DNA of 64,000 nucleotides from Lachnospiraceae bacterium. GTDB taxonomy: Bacteria > Bacillota_A > Clostridia > Lachnospirales > Lachnospiraceae. The position numbers and the translations under genes were made by a program. The notes beneath the pieces are model-generated. The model was not told where the DNA came from, did not search any database, and saw nothing but the letters and a program-made list of their open reading frames with translations. Of this stretch, positions 16,715-25,548 are shown in pieces; within the stretch, counting starts at the first letter, position 1; the number at the start of each line of letters is the position of its first letter. The DNA lies in contig JAFZAZ010000034.1 in assembly GCA_017561985.1 (NCBI GenBank), forward strand, positions 22,091 through 86,090, in the 5' to 3' direction.

Positions 16715-19201
16715 TCATTCGTACTTCAGCTCTGCGACCACGCTCAGCTTGCGGCTCTTTCTCATCGTCGAGAGCGATGCGATCAGGACGATCACCATGA
16801 TGGCGACCGCGTACACCGGAACCTCGCCCCAGCTGAAGACGACGTCGAATTCCATTCCCATGTAGTACATCAATGTGCTGAACACGCCTACCATCAACAT
16901 GCTGTACGGCAGCGTGATGAGCAGGGAGATGATCACGCACAGGACGCTCTCCACAAGGATCAGGCGTCTTCTCGCTCCGCCGGTCATGCCGACCGAGGCG
17001 AGCACCGCGAACTCGCGGCTTCTTTGGCGGAAGCAGATCACGATGTTGTTGAAGATACCGATCGATGCGATGATCATCGTAAGGTAGGCAAACACCTGAA
17101 TGAGCTTCACGATCATTTCGTTCTGCTCGATGTTCAGCTCGCACATCGTATCGCGGTCCACATAGGTGGCGCCGTAGTTCGTGACCATCGCCTTGAACTG
17201 TTTCTCGGCCTCCTTCAGGTCTCCCTTGACCTTGAAGCTGATCTCGTTCGCGCCGCTTACGTGGTAAAGTTCCTTAAGCTTCTCATTATTGATCAGGAGG
17301 AACTCGCCGGAATCGTAAAGCTTTCCGTTGACAACCGCACAGACATGCAGCTCCTGCTCGATATTGTTGATCTTGATCTTCACTTTGTCGCCGACCTTAA
17401 GATTGAATTTGCGGGCGACAACCTTTGTGATGACGACTTCATTTTCCGAAGAATTGATGAAGGTTTCGTAATCTTTATATTTGTTGAGTTCGATGTAATC
17501 GTTGTAATCGCGGTACGGTTTCGGATCGACTCCGAGGCTGATCAGGCTCTTGCCGTCGATCTCGGCGGCACCGAATATCGCCGGAGAAATGCTCTCCTTG
17601 TCCACACAATCGAGTTCTTTGATGTTTCGCACGATCGCATCGCCGATCGGCTCCTCGCCGCTGCCCTGGTAATTCACGTTGATGGTATAATCGAAATCAA
17701 ATTCCGTGTAGGCTTCCCTGCAGGCGTCCACCATCGTGCTTCCGAACATCGCTACCGTGATCACGGAGCCTACTGCCATCACCAGAAGCACCACGTTGTT
17801 GATCAGCAGGCGCGAGGTGCGGATGTTGTTGAGTGCAAGGTACATCGTTGTGTTCCTGCGGCAGATCTTTGCAAGGAACCCTGCGATTCCCCTAACCAGC
17901 GTCGGCGTTACAAAGAGGATGCCGACCGTGGAAAGCACCAGGTACAGAAGGCTCTGTGCGGATACGGTTCCCGCAATCCTCGAGTTGCCGATCGCTGCTA
18001 CCGTAAGCATTACGGCGCCGAGGAAGAACTTGACTTTTTTGCGCTTGCCGGTGTGCTCCACGCGGTTGAGGATGACGTCCTTCGTCTGGAGCTTGCGGAT
18101 CCTGCGCACCGCCAGCCAGGACGATACTGCGGACATCACGATTGCGAACAATACGCCGACCGCCACGTTCGTCCACACGATCGTAAACGGAAGGTAGATG
18201 TCATAATCGGCAAGCGGCGATACCAGCCGTCCTACCAGATACAGGATTCCCTCGCCGAGCGCCGCACCGACGATACCGCCGAGAAGGCCATAGAGCGCGC
18301 TCTCAAGAATGAGGATGCGGCTCACTTTGCCCTTCGATGCGCCCTGGCTCATGAAGGTTCCGAGCACCGGAAGTCTCTCGCTGATGATCATTCGGAACAC
18401 GCCGCTGATGATCAGGCCGCTCACGACAACCACGATCGCAAACATGCAGCCGATCCCGAGGATCAGCGAATCGAAGTTTCCGAGCACGGTCACCGTGTCG
18501 ATCGCATTCGCCTTGACGTTTTCATTGTTCTCGTTAAACCGCTTCACCGCGTCGTCGATCTCTTCTGACGTTACCTTGTCCTTCTCCCCCGTGATCTTCG
18601 CGTACATCGCGTTGTAGCGGCCTTCCGCGCCGAGCAGCTCATTCAGATACTCGTAAGGAAGGATCACATTGAACTGCTCTTTCGTATCTCCGTAGAAAAT
18701 TCCGTCGTTCACGGCGATTGCCTTTACGTTGAGCGTGAGAGGCTCTCCGTTGAACATGATCTCAAGCTTCCCTCCGACACTCACGTTCCAGTCCTTCGCA
18801 ATTCTCTCGGAGATCACACAATCCGGCTCCGCGCTTTCTTTCCACTCTCCCCCGGTAAGCGCACCGCCGAAAGCTTTGCGTCCGCGGAGCACCGCGTAGC
18901 TGAGCTTGTCATCTTCGATCTTGACGCCGATCGACTGGAGTTCCCCCGTGATCTCCTTAAGACCGTCGCTTCGGAAATCATTTTCCGAAAAAAACGGATC
19001 GTCCGAACTGCTGTGCAGCTCAATGTTGTTGCCCTCGCTCATCTTCCGCGCGGGTTCCGTGATACTGTCCTTGATGGTGTCCATCATGCCCAGGCAGGCG
19101 ACCAGAAGGCCGGTGCTGAGCGCTATGGAAAGGATCATCAGGACGAGACGCCCTTTCCTCTCCAGCATGTTTCTTCGAATGTACCGCAATAATACTGACA
19201 C
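16715..19201 (-). CDS. FtsX/MacB-type ABC transporter permease
   Basis: About 828 residues. I chose the GTG at 19201 because AGGAGG lies 9 bases upstream; the TTG at 19207 would have only 3. A first transmembrane helix (about 14-35) is followed by an extracellular domain (about 40-245), three spans, a second extracellular domain (about 495-690) and three C-terminal spans with the FtsX-like ASVGMTGGARRRLILVESV stretch. Two FtsX modules in one chain resemble the large MacB-like permeases of Gram-positives (bacitracin/lipoprotein or stress exporters). The substrate is unknown. No two-component system lies next to it, unlike BceAB loci. Confidence 0.85.
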   Translation of the reverse strand: MSVLLRYIRRNMLERKGRLVLMILSIALSTGLLVACLGMMDTIKDSITEPARKMSEGNNIELHSSSDDPFFSENDFRSDGLKEITGELQSIGVKIEDDKLSYAVLRGRKAFGGALTGGEWKESAEPDCVISERIAKDWNVSVGGKLEIMFNGEPLTLNVKAIAVNDGIFYGDTKEQFNVILPYEYLNELLGAEGRYNAMYAKITGEKDKVTSEEIDDAVKRFNENNENVKANAIDTVTVLGNFDSLILGIGCMFAIVVVVSGLIISGVFRMIISERLPVLGTFMSQGASKGKVSRILILESALYGLLGGIVGAALGEGILYLVGRLVSPLADYDIYLPFTIVWTNVAVGVLFAIVMSAVSSWLAVRRIRKLQTKDVILNRVEHTGKRKKVKFFLGAVMLTVAAIGNSRIAGTVSAQSLLYLVLSTVGILFVTPTLVRGIAGFLAKICRRNTTMYLALNNIRTSRLLINNVVLLVMAVGSVITVAMFGSTMVDACREAYTEFDFDYTINVNYQGSGEEPIGDAIVRNIKELDCVDKESISPAIFGAAEIDGKSLISLGVDPKPYRDYNDYIELNKYKDYETFINSSENEVVITKVVARKFNLKVGDKVKIKINNIEQELHVCAVVNGKLYDSGEFLLINNEKLKELYHVSGANEISFKVKGDLKEAEKQFKAMVTNYGATYVDRDTMCELNIEQNEMIVKLIQVFAYLTMIIASIGIFNNIVICFRQRSREFAVLASVGMTGGARRRLILVESVLCVIISLLITLPYSMLMVGVFSTLMYYMGMEFDVVFSWGEVPVYAVAIMVIVLIASLSTMRKSRKLSVVAELKYE

Positions 19202-19302
19202 GACCAAAAACCTCCTTGTTTTGTTTTCATCTTACATTTCGCAGTATATCGCGGCTTTCTTAAACGGTACTTTATTGAAAATTAAAGTTACATTAAAAGA
19301 AA

Positions 19303-19332
19303 AAAGCGATTCCTAATATTCGGAACCGCTTT
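19303..19332 (-). terminator. Rho-independent terminator after tldE
   Basis: On the minus strand AAAGCGGTTCC pairs with GGAATCGCTTT (one A-C mismatch), loop of eight, then TTTTTTCTTTTAA. It lies 43 bases past the stop of the TldE gene. Confidence 0.85.
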
Positions 19333-19374
19333 CCTTCAGTGTATTTTATTTCATCGCATTTTTGTCGTGCCGCT

Positions 19375-20673
19375 TCATTTGCCGGAGATTACCACGCCGT
19401 CCACAGCGATGAACGGAATTACCGAGAAGCCGTCGCACTGCAATTCCTTCGAAATGCCGCGCACGTTTCGGAAAATGTCGGCAAGGTTGCCGTTGACCAT
19501 TGTCTCCGTCGCCGGACCCGTGATCTTTCCGTTCTCAATAAAGAAGCTGTTCTTGGCAACGCCGGAGAACTCGCCGTTCACTCCGGGCGAACCGCCGGAG
19601 AAACCGCCCATGAGCAATCCGTGCTCAATCGAGGCAAGCAGCTCGTCCACCGTCTTGTCTCCGGGCTCGACAACCATGTCGTTGCCGGTGTTTTGCATCA
19701 TCGGGCGTCCCGTCTTGTTGGCTGCGTACAGGTTCAGCATGTGCATCTTCAACACACCGTGGTCGATGACCGTAACGTCCTCGGAGAGGAAGCCGTCCTG
19801 CGTTCCGCGCTCGCCGGATACAATGCGTTCATCGTACGGTTTCAACGAGACTGTGATCCGATCGTCCATAACCTGCTCGCCGACCTTGTCAAGCCACTGG
19901 CTCGTACCGTCGATAATGACGTCGCTGCCCATATAATTCTGCGAAAGCATCGAGATGAACGTTGCAACGCAGTCCGGTGTCAGGAGAAGCGTTCCCGTGA
20001 ACTTGCCCTCAGCCGCAACCGGATTGAGGCTGTTCACCGTGTTCTGCAGATGACGGCGCATATCCGCCATCTCGATGAACGGAGTGTCCAGATCCTTCGC
20101 CACGAACTCAAAGTAATCAAGGCCGGTCGTGCTCTCGCCGTCGGTCGCGCTAATCTCGAGATACACGTCGTATTTGCCCTTGAAGCCCTCAAACTCGGTG
20201 TTGTTCGTCGTTCTGGAGATCCAATGGTCGCGGTCGTACGAAGCGACAGCGCTCAAAATGCGGATCTTCGGATACTCCTCTGCGATCGTCGCCAGAAGTT
20301 CCTTCATGCGCGACAGGAAGCGGTCGATGTCCGGCTCGTAAACGCCCTGACGGAACACATGCTTTCCCTGGTCCGGCGCAAAATCATGGCACGGATCCTC
20401 CTCCGCCGATTCCGCAGCCGCAAGCGCGTCACCGGCAAGTTTCCGAAGGCCTTCCTCCGAATTGTCATTGCAGTCCGCGGTTCCCTTCTTCGCTCCCCGG
20501 AACACACTGATCTTGCACCAGTTGTTGAACACGGTGCGGAGCAGCTTGAACTCTCCGCCCTCGACGTTCAATTCGTGCTTTTCGGACTGCACCAGCGTAT
20601 ATGTGTATTTTTCCATGCCCATATCGGCCAGGATCGCGTCAAAACGATCCGCGATCACTCGTATTTCACTCAT
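19375..20673 (-). CDS. tldE: TldE/PmbA-type metalloprotease subunit
   Basis: About 432 residues. I chose the ATG at 20673: AAGGTGGG lies 7 bases before it, and an upstream in-frame start at 20685 has none. The sequence matches PmbA/TldE: no HExxxH motif, NLYAANKTGRPMMQNTGNDMVVEPGDKT near 320-347, and the family's closing ECDG-like GISKELQCDGFSVIPFIAVDGVVISGK. TldE is the non-catalytic partner of TldD; together they process RiPP precursors or degrade peptides in the cytosol. It lies 18 bases after tldD, so they are co-transcribed. No RiPP precursor is evident nearby. Confidence 0.88.
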   Translation of the reverse strand: MSEIRVIADRFDAILADMGMEKYTYTLVQSEKHELNVEGGEFKLLRTVFNNWCKISVFRGAKKGTADCNDNSEEGLRKLAGDALAAAESAEEDPCHDFAPDQGKHVFRQGVYEPDIDRFLSRMKELLATIAEEYPKIRILSAVASYDRDHWISRTTNNTEFEGFKGKYDVYLEISATDGESTTGLDYFEFVAKDLDTPFIEMADMRRHLQNTVNSLNPVAAEGKFTGTLLLTPDCVATFISMLSQNYMGSDVIIDGTSQWLDKVGEQVMDDRITVSLKPYDERIVSGERGTQDGFLSEDVTVIDHGVLKMHMLNLYAANKTGRPMMQNTGNDMVVEPGDKTVDELLASIEHGLLMGGFSGGSPGVNGEFSGVAKNSFFIENGKITGPATETMVNGNLADIFRNVRGISKELQCDGFSVIPFIAVDGVVISGK

Positions 20674-20691
20674 TTTTCGTCCCACCTTTCC

Positions 20692-22077
20692 TTAACGACC
20701 GCCGATCATGATCTTGCAGCGCACGTGCGGACCGCCGAGGCTGACCGGCATAACCTGCTTCTTGCCGCAGAAACCGCACGAGGACCACTCGACCTCGTTC
20801 GAAAGCATATCCACGGTCTTCAGCATGTCAAACGCGATTCCCGATACTGTCGTGTCAAGCAGCGCTCTGCCGAGCTTGCCGTTCTTGATCTCGTAACCGC
20901 AGGTGACTCCGAACATAAACTCGCCGGTGAGGTCAGCCTCGCCGTTGCCGGAATCGATCAGATAATAGCCGTCCTCCACCGAGGAGATCAGCTCGTCCAC
21001 CGTACTCGTTCCGGGCAAAATGCATGTGTTGCGCATGCGGATCAAAGGCTCATCGGAGAAGTCCCAGCCTCTCGCGTTGCCGACCGGCTTTACGCCGTAT
21101 TCCGCTGCGCTCTCACGGTCGTTCATGTAGCCGACAAGTGTTCCGTCCTTAATCAATACCGCGTCTTCCGCCTTGATGCCCTCGTCGTCGAGATACACCG
21201 GAAGCGGTGCGGCCTCTCCGTCGAAAGTGTGCGCAAAATCAACCAGCGACACCATGTCAGAGGCAACCTTCTTGCCGAGGTTCGGTCCCGCGACACTGCC
21301 GCCGCGGACGAGGTCCGCCTCTACGGTGTGTCCGACCGCCTCGTGCGCAAGCATGCCGGCAAGCTCTCCGCCGAGAATTACCGTCTTGTAGCCAGCCTCC
21401 GCGTACACGCCTTCTCTCTTGTCCTGAACGCGCTTGTAAAGAAGGTCGATCCCCGGATACAGCTTCGTCACGTCGCCGAAATTTTCGAAGAAGCTTCCGT
21501 AGCCGCCGAACGCGCGGAACATCTCCACCGGCGTGCCGTCCCTGCCCTCCGCATTCATGATGACAAAAATGTAGCAACGCGGCGAGATCACATGGCCGCA
21601 GCCCGCGTCGGAGGTATAAATGACCTTGTCCATCGAGTCCTCCGAGTAAACGATCGTACGGCTCGAAAGATCCGGATATTTCTCAGCAATGTAGCTGTCG
21701 ATCGACTGGCAGAAATCGATCAGCATCTTCTGTTCCGCGTCAACGATGGTGTCCTTCGACATCACCGTCTCCTGTCCGTACGAAACCGGCAGCTCGATCG
21801 AGCGTCCCGAGTGTCTTCCGAGGAATGCGGCATTGTCCGTTGCCGCCTTGATAACCTTCTCAGCCGCCTCCGGCGAGTACTCCGCCATAGAGGCAAATCC
21901 AAATGTCCCGCGGTTGTTCACGCGGGCATTGATCCCGCGCTTTTCGCCGCGGGAATTCTGTACCAGATTGCCCTTCAGCAGCACAACCTTGCGCGTGCGG
22001 TTCTCCTGTCCGCGCAGCACAGTCTGTACGCCGTCCGCAAATCTGTCACGCATCGATGCAATAACATCCTGAAGCAT
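20692..22077 (-). CDS. tldD: TldD metalloprotease, catalytic subunit
   Basis: About 461 residues from the ATG at 22077, which has AGGGAGG 6 bases upstream; the frame is open to 22149 without a better site. The zinc motif HEAVGHTVEADL (HExxxH) lies near 235-246. The VRGGSVAGPNLGKKVASD and LVGYMNDRESA stretches are typical of the family. TldD is the protease half of the TldD/TldE heterodimer. It is preceded by a TGTGGTATAAT promoter and followed by tldE. Confidence 0.92.
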   Translation of the reverse strand: MLQDVIASMRDRFADGVQTVLRGQENRTRKVVLLKGNLVQNSRGEKRGINARVNNRGTFGFASMAEYSPEAAEKVIKAATDNAAFLGRHSGRSIELPVSYGQETVMSKDTIVDAEQKMLIDFCQSIDSYIAEKYPDLSSRTIVYSEDSMDKVIYTSDAGCGHVISPRCYIFVIMNAEGRDGTPVEMFRAFGGYGSFFENFGDVTKLYPGIDLLYKRVQDKREGVYAEAGYKTVILGGELAGMLAHEAVGHTVEADLVRGGSVAGPNLGKKVASDMVSLVDFAHTFDGEAAPLPVYLDDEGIKAEDAVLIKDGTLVGYMNDRESAAEYGVKPVGNARGWDFSDEPLIRMRNTCILPGTSTVDELISSVEDGYYLIDSGNGEADLTGEFMFGVTCGYEIKNGKLGRALLDTTVSGIAFDMLKTVDMLSNEVEWSSCGFCGKKQVMPVSLGGPHVRCKIMIGGR

Positions 22078-22137
22078 AGTATTCCTCCCTGTCAAAAACT
22101 GTCTTGCCACGCCGGTTCGCTCCCGACGTATTATCTT

Positions 22138-22166
22138 ATTATACCACACAAAAGCGCGAATAAACA
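22138..22166 (-). promoter_or_regulatory. promoter for tldD-tldE
   Basis: Minus-strand TATAAT at 22143-22138 with extended TGTGG before it; -35 weak (TGTTTA at 22166-22161, spacing 17). Confidence 0.6.
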
Positions 22167-22260
22167 GAGATTAACCGTAGAATTCCGTGTTTATTTTTTG
22201 ATTCCGGACAGCCTTTCAGATCACCGGTTTCGGAAGCTGCGGCAACATATTTCGCATCAT

Positions 22261-22290
22261 AAAAAACGGGCAGGGTTCCTTCCCTGCCCG
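22261..22290 (-). terminator. Rho-independent terminator after queH
   Basis: CGGGCAGGG (22267-22275) pairs with CCCTGCCCG (22282-22290); on the minus strand six T follow the stem. It starts 4 bases beyond the queH stop. Confidence 0.9.
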
Positions 22291-22294
22291 CATA

Positions 22295-23041
22295 TTATTG
22301 TTCACTTGTTTCTGCCCGGCCCGCTCCGTTACGCGCCTCCCGAAGCATTGCGTCTCTTTTGGAAAATGCGCACCCGCAATAGTTCTGCCGGTACAGCCCG
22401 TAAACTTCCGAGAGTCTCACCGACTCCGCGTAGCCGCCCTTTTTCTTGAAGTCGGACGCAAGATACACTGGCGTGCCTTGATTGCATTCGTTGCCGCTCG
22501 TACCGCCGCTTCCGTTATCGCCGTACTTTTCGTCATTTTCCGCGGACTCCGCCGCGATCAAAGCTTCCGCCTCCGCGCCGATCTGATTGAGAAGCGCCGC
22601 GTCCTTCTGCGGACTGATCGTGAGCGTCGTCGCAAAATACTCCGCCTCCGTCTCCGCAGCCATTCTCGCAGCATAATTCAGGCGCAAACGGAAACACGCC
22701 TCACACCGCTTCCCGCGCTCCGGCTCCTGCTCAAGCCCTTTGGCAATCTCGTAAAATTCCTCCGGCTTGTACTCCGGCACGACAACCGACACGGGATACT
22801 TCACAGGAAGCTCCGAGACAAGCCTGCGCAGCTCATCCGCGCGCTTGGTAAACTCCGCCTCATCGGTGATGTTCGGATTGTAAAAACATATTGTCACACG
22901 GAAATGCTCCGCCAGAACCGTCAATACATAGCTTGAGCACGGCGCACAACAAGCGTGCAGCAGCAATGTCGGCACGTGGTCGCCGGCATCGATGCGTGCA
23001 AGCGTCTCCTCAAGCTGTTTTTGATAATTGACTGCGTTCAA
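22295..23041 (-). CDS. queH: epoxyqueuosine reductase QueH
   Basis: 248 residues. The QueH Cys motif LLHACCAPCSSYVL (about 27-40) is present, as are CEACFRLRL (about 111-119) and CGCAFSKRDA near the C-terminus, the expected iron-sulfur cluster ligands. QueH reduces epoxyqueuosine to queuosine in tRNA, replacing QueG. The start is a TTG at 23041 with GGAGAG 7 bases before it; no ATG or GTG lies close. It lies 31 bases after hisC. A 60-residue insert with ENDEKYGDNGSGGTSGNE (about 173-190) is odd for the family. Confidence 0.9.
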   Translation of the reverse strand: MNAVNYQKQLEETLARIDAGDHVPTLLLHACCAPCSSYVLTVLAEHFRVTICFYNPNITDEAEFTKRADELRRLVSELPVKYPVSVVVPEYKPEEFYEIAKGLEQEPERGKRCEACFRLRLNYAARMAAETEAEYFATTLTISPQKDAALLNQIGAEAEALIAAESAENDEKYGDNGSGGTSGNECNQGTPVYLASDFKKKGGYAESVRLSEVYGLYRQNYCGCAFSKRDAMLREARNGAGRAETSEQ

Positions 23042-23072
23042 GCTTTACTCTCCGGGTACAAAGGCTTTCTCA

Positions 23073-24173
23073 TCATCCGAAAGCCGCAAGAATCTCCTTA
23101 AGTGCCGCGATCAATGCGTCCATCTCCGCATCGGTTCCGATCGTGATGCGAAGGTAATTGTTGATGCGCGGTTTGTTCCAGAAGCGGACGAAGATGTCGC
23201 GCTTCTTCAGCTCCGTAAAGATCGTCTCCGCCGGCACGGACTTGTGCGTCGCAAAATAAAAGTTCGTCGACGAAGGCAACACCGTAAATCCGAGCTCCTC
23301 GAGCTTCGGACGGTACGCCTCTCTCGTCGCAACGATCTTTGCGCACGTCGCCTTCCAATAGTCGGTGTCGAGCATGGAAGCCGCTCCGATGCGGATCGTA
23401 AGGCTGTCCATCGTGTACGAGTTGTAAGAATATTTGATGTCCGAAAGCGCCTTGATCATCTCCGCACTTCCGATCGCAAAGCCGATTCGCGAACCGGCCA
23501 GCGAGCGCGACTTCGAGTACGTCTGAACGATCAGGAGGTTGTCGTACTCCTCAAGAAGCGGCAGAGCACTCTCGCCGCCGAAATCGACGTACGCCTCGTC
23601 GACGACCACCGCCACATCACGGTTTGCGTCAAGGATCTTCCGAACTTCCGAAAGCGGCAGCGCCACCGAGGTCGGCGCGTTCGGATTGGCGATGATGATA
23701 CCGCCGATCGGACCGTCATGGTTCGTATAATCCTCCGTGCGAATGCGGAAATTCCCGTCAAGCGGGATCTGCTTGTACGGAATCCGATAAAGCTCCGCCC
23801 AGACATCGTAGAAGGAATACGTCACATCCGGAAACAAAATCGGTGAATTGCCGCTGAAGAACGTCAGAAACACCATGCCGAGTACGTCGTCCGAGCCGAC
23901 GCCTACGAAAATCTGCGACGGGTCGTAGTCGTACACCTCGGAGATGGCATTCACCAGCTCCGTGACCTCGGCGTCCGGATATTTGCGGAGGTTCGCAGCC
24001 TCACAGCGATTGCCCGCCTCGGGCTTTCCGGACATCTCACGAAGGATCGCGAGCACCGCCGGCGACGGCGGATACGGATTCTCGTTTGTATTCAGTTTTA
24101 TTACAGGGCGCTGCGGCTGTTCCCCCGGAACATAGGGGGTCACGCGGCGCACATTGTCACGCCAGGTTCCCAT
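23073..24173 (-). CDS. hisC: histidinol-phosphate aminotransferase HisC
   Basis: 366 residues. KLNTNENPYPPSP near 27-39, VGVGSDDVLGMVF near 92-104, NPNAPTSVALPLSEV near 163-177, and the PLP-lysine region QTYSKSRSLAGSRIGFAIG near 227-245 fit HisC. The enzyme converts imidazole acetol phosphate to histidinol phosphate in histidine synthesis. No other his gene is adjacent; a HisJ-type phosphatase lies far away at 63022. The Shine-Dalgarno is AAAGGATG before ATG 24173. Confidence 0.9.
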   Translation of the reverse strand: MGTWRDNVRRVTPYVPGEQPQRPVIKLNTNENPYPPSPAVLAILREMSGKPEAGNRCEAANLRKYPDAEVTELVNAISEVYDYDPSQIFVGVGSDDVLGMVFLTFFSGNSPILFPDVTYSFYDVWAELYRIPYKQIPLDGNFRIRTEDYTNHDGPIGGIIIANPNAPTSVALPLSEVRKILDANRDVAVVVDEAYVDFGGESALPLLEEYDNLLIVQTYSKSRSLAGSRIGFAIGSAEMIKALSDIKYSYNSYTMDSLTIRIGAASMLDTDYWKATCAKIVATREAYRPKLEELGFTVLPSSTNFYFATHKSVPAETIFTELKKRDIFVRFWNKPRINNYLRITIGTDAEMDALIAALKEILAAFG

Positions 24174-24223
24174 TTTTCATCCTTTCGTTCGTATCCCGAC
24201 CGCTCTCGCGACATGCCACGCAT

Positions 24224-25414
24224 TCAGCGCAGGCCGTACTCCGCTGCCAGCGCCTCAAAGCCCGGCAGGGACCGCTCGATCATGTCGTACGATACGCAAT
24301 ATGCAAGTCTCACATAGCCCGGGCCTCCGAAGCCTGTGCCGGCCACCATGAGAATGCGGTGCTTCTTGGCCGCTGCGACGAACGCCTTGTCGTCTCCGTC
24401 CGGTGCCTTCACAAAGAGGTAAAATGCACCCTGCGGCTTGATGCACGAAAAACCGTACTCCGTGAGCTTTCCGTAGAGAAGCTCGCGGTTTCTGTTGTAA
24501 ATTTCCACATCGACCTTCGCGTCGAGGCAACGTCCGACTGCCTTCTGGATCAGGGACGGTGCGTTTACGAAGCCGAGCACACGGTTCGCAGCCGTTGCAC
24601 CCGGGATGATCTCTGCTGCATCGTCAAGCTCGTCCGGAAGCACCAGATAACCGATGCGCTCGCCCGGAAGAGACAGGGACTTGCTGTAGGAGTAACCGAC
24701 GATCGTGTTGTGGTAATACTTCGTGAGGTACGGAACCGTCGCTCCGTCATAAACGAGCTCGCGGTACGGCTCGTCGGCGATCAGATAAATGCTCGTGCCG
24801 AACTCCGCTTCCTTCGCGCGCAGCACGTCTGCGATGCGGATGATCAGCTCCTCGGGATACACAACGCCCGTCGGGTTGTTCGGCGTGTTGATCAAAAGCG
24901 CCTTCGTCTTCGGCGTGATCACCGAATCAAGCACCTCCGGAACCGGCATGAACGTGTCGGGATCGGTCGCGGCCGTCACCAGAACGCCGTCATAGTTGCG
25001 CACGTAATTGCGGTACTCACCGAAGAACGGCGCGAACGTGATCACCTCGTCGCCGGGGTTTAAGAGCGTCTTCAAAATGACGTTCAGGCCGCCTGCGGCA
25101 CCGACCGTCATCAATATATTTTTCGCGGAAAATGCAGTTCCGAACTCGTTGTTCAAATGCTTTGCGATCGCGTCCCGCACATCCTCAAAGCCCGCATTGT
25201 TCATATATCCGTGGAGCACGTTCTCGTTCTCGTTGCCGACCAGGTCGAGCAGCGTATCGCGGATCTCGTGAGGAGGAACGACGCTCGGATTGCCGAGGCT
25301 GTAGTCGTATACGTTCTCACGGCCGAACTCCTTCGCCATCTTCGTGCCTTCCTCAAACATCGCGCGGATGGCCGAACCGTTTTTGTTAAGATCGAGAATC
25401 ATGGAATTAATCAT
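24224..25414 (-). CDS. class I/II PLP aminotransferase (aspartate aminotransferase-like)
   Basis: 396 residues. YSLGNPSVVPPHEIRDTL near 38-55, NTPNNPTGVVYPEEL near 173-187, DEPYRELVYDG near 211-221 and the PLP-lysine stretch SYSKSLSLPGERIGYLVLPD near 236-255 identify a fold-type I aminotransferase. The Arg near the C-terminus that binds substrate carboxylate fits GPGYVRLAYC. Which amino acid is used is not visible. Start is ATG 25414 with AAAGGAGAT before it and a promoter at 25447-25475. Confidence 0.87.
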   Translation of the reverse strand: MINSMILDLNKNGSAIRAMFEEGTKMAKEFGRENVYDYSLGNPSVVPPHEIRDTLLDLVGNENENVLHGYMNNAGFEDVRDAIAKHLNNEFGTAFSAKNILMTVGAAGGLNVILKTLLNPGDEVITFAPFFGEYRNYVRNYDGVLVTAATDPDTFMPVPEVLDSVITPKTKALLINTPNNPTGVVYPEELIIRIADVLRAKEAEFGTSIYLIADEPYRELVYDGATVPYLTKYYHNTIVGYSYSKSLSLPGERIGYLVLPDELDDAAEIIPGATAANRVLGFVNAPSLIQKAVGRCLDAKVDVEIYNRNRELLYGKLTEYGFSCIKPQGAFYLFVKAPDGDDKAFVAAAKKHRILMVAGTGFGGPGYVRLAYCVSYDMIERSLPGFEALAAEYGLR

Positions 25415-25446
25415 ATCGATATCTCCTTTGGACGCAATTTGGGTTT

Positions 25447-25475
25447 ATTTTACCACTGTACCAAATCAAAGTAAA
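25447..25475 (-). promoter_or_regulatory. promoter for the aminotransferase
   Basis: Minus-strand TTTACT (25475-25470), 17-base spacer, TAAAAT (25452-25447), 33 bases before the ATG. Confidence 0.6.
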
Positions 25476-25488
25476 GGCATTTTTCTCG

Positions 25489-25517
25489 TTGTAATCACAG
25501 GGGTTGTATGGTATACT
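25489..25517 (+). promoter_or_regulatory. promoter for the AAA+/YbjN operon
   Basis: TTGTAA (25489-25494), 17-base spacer, extended -10 TGGTATACT (TATACT at 25512-25517), 32 bases before the start codon; divergent to the aminotransferase promoter. Confidence 0.7.
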
Positions 25518-25548
25518 TTTTTCATTATCGAATTTGTGAGGGCATCGT

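Noticed and set aside
19339..22449. A 1036-codon open frame opposite tldE and tldD
   Set aside because: Same codon-mirror effect; the minus-strand frames carry the TldD HExxxH and TldE signatures.
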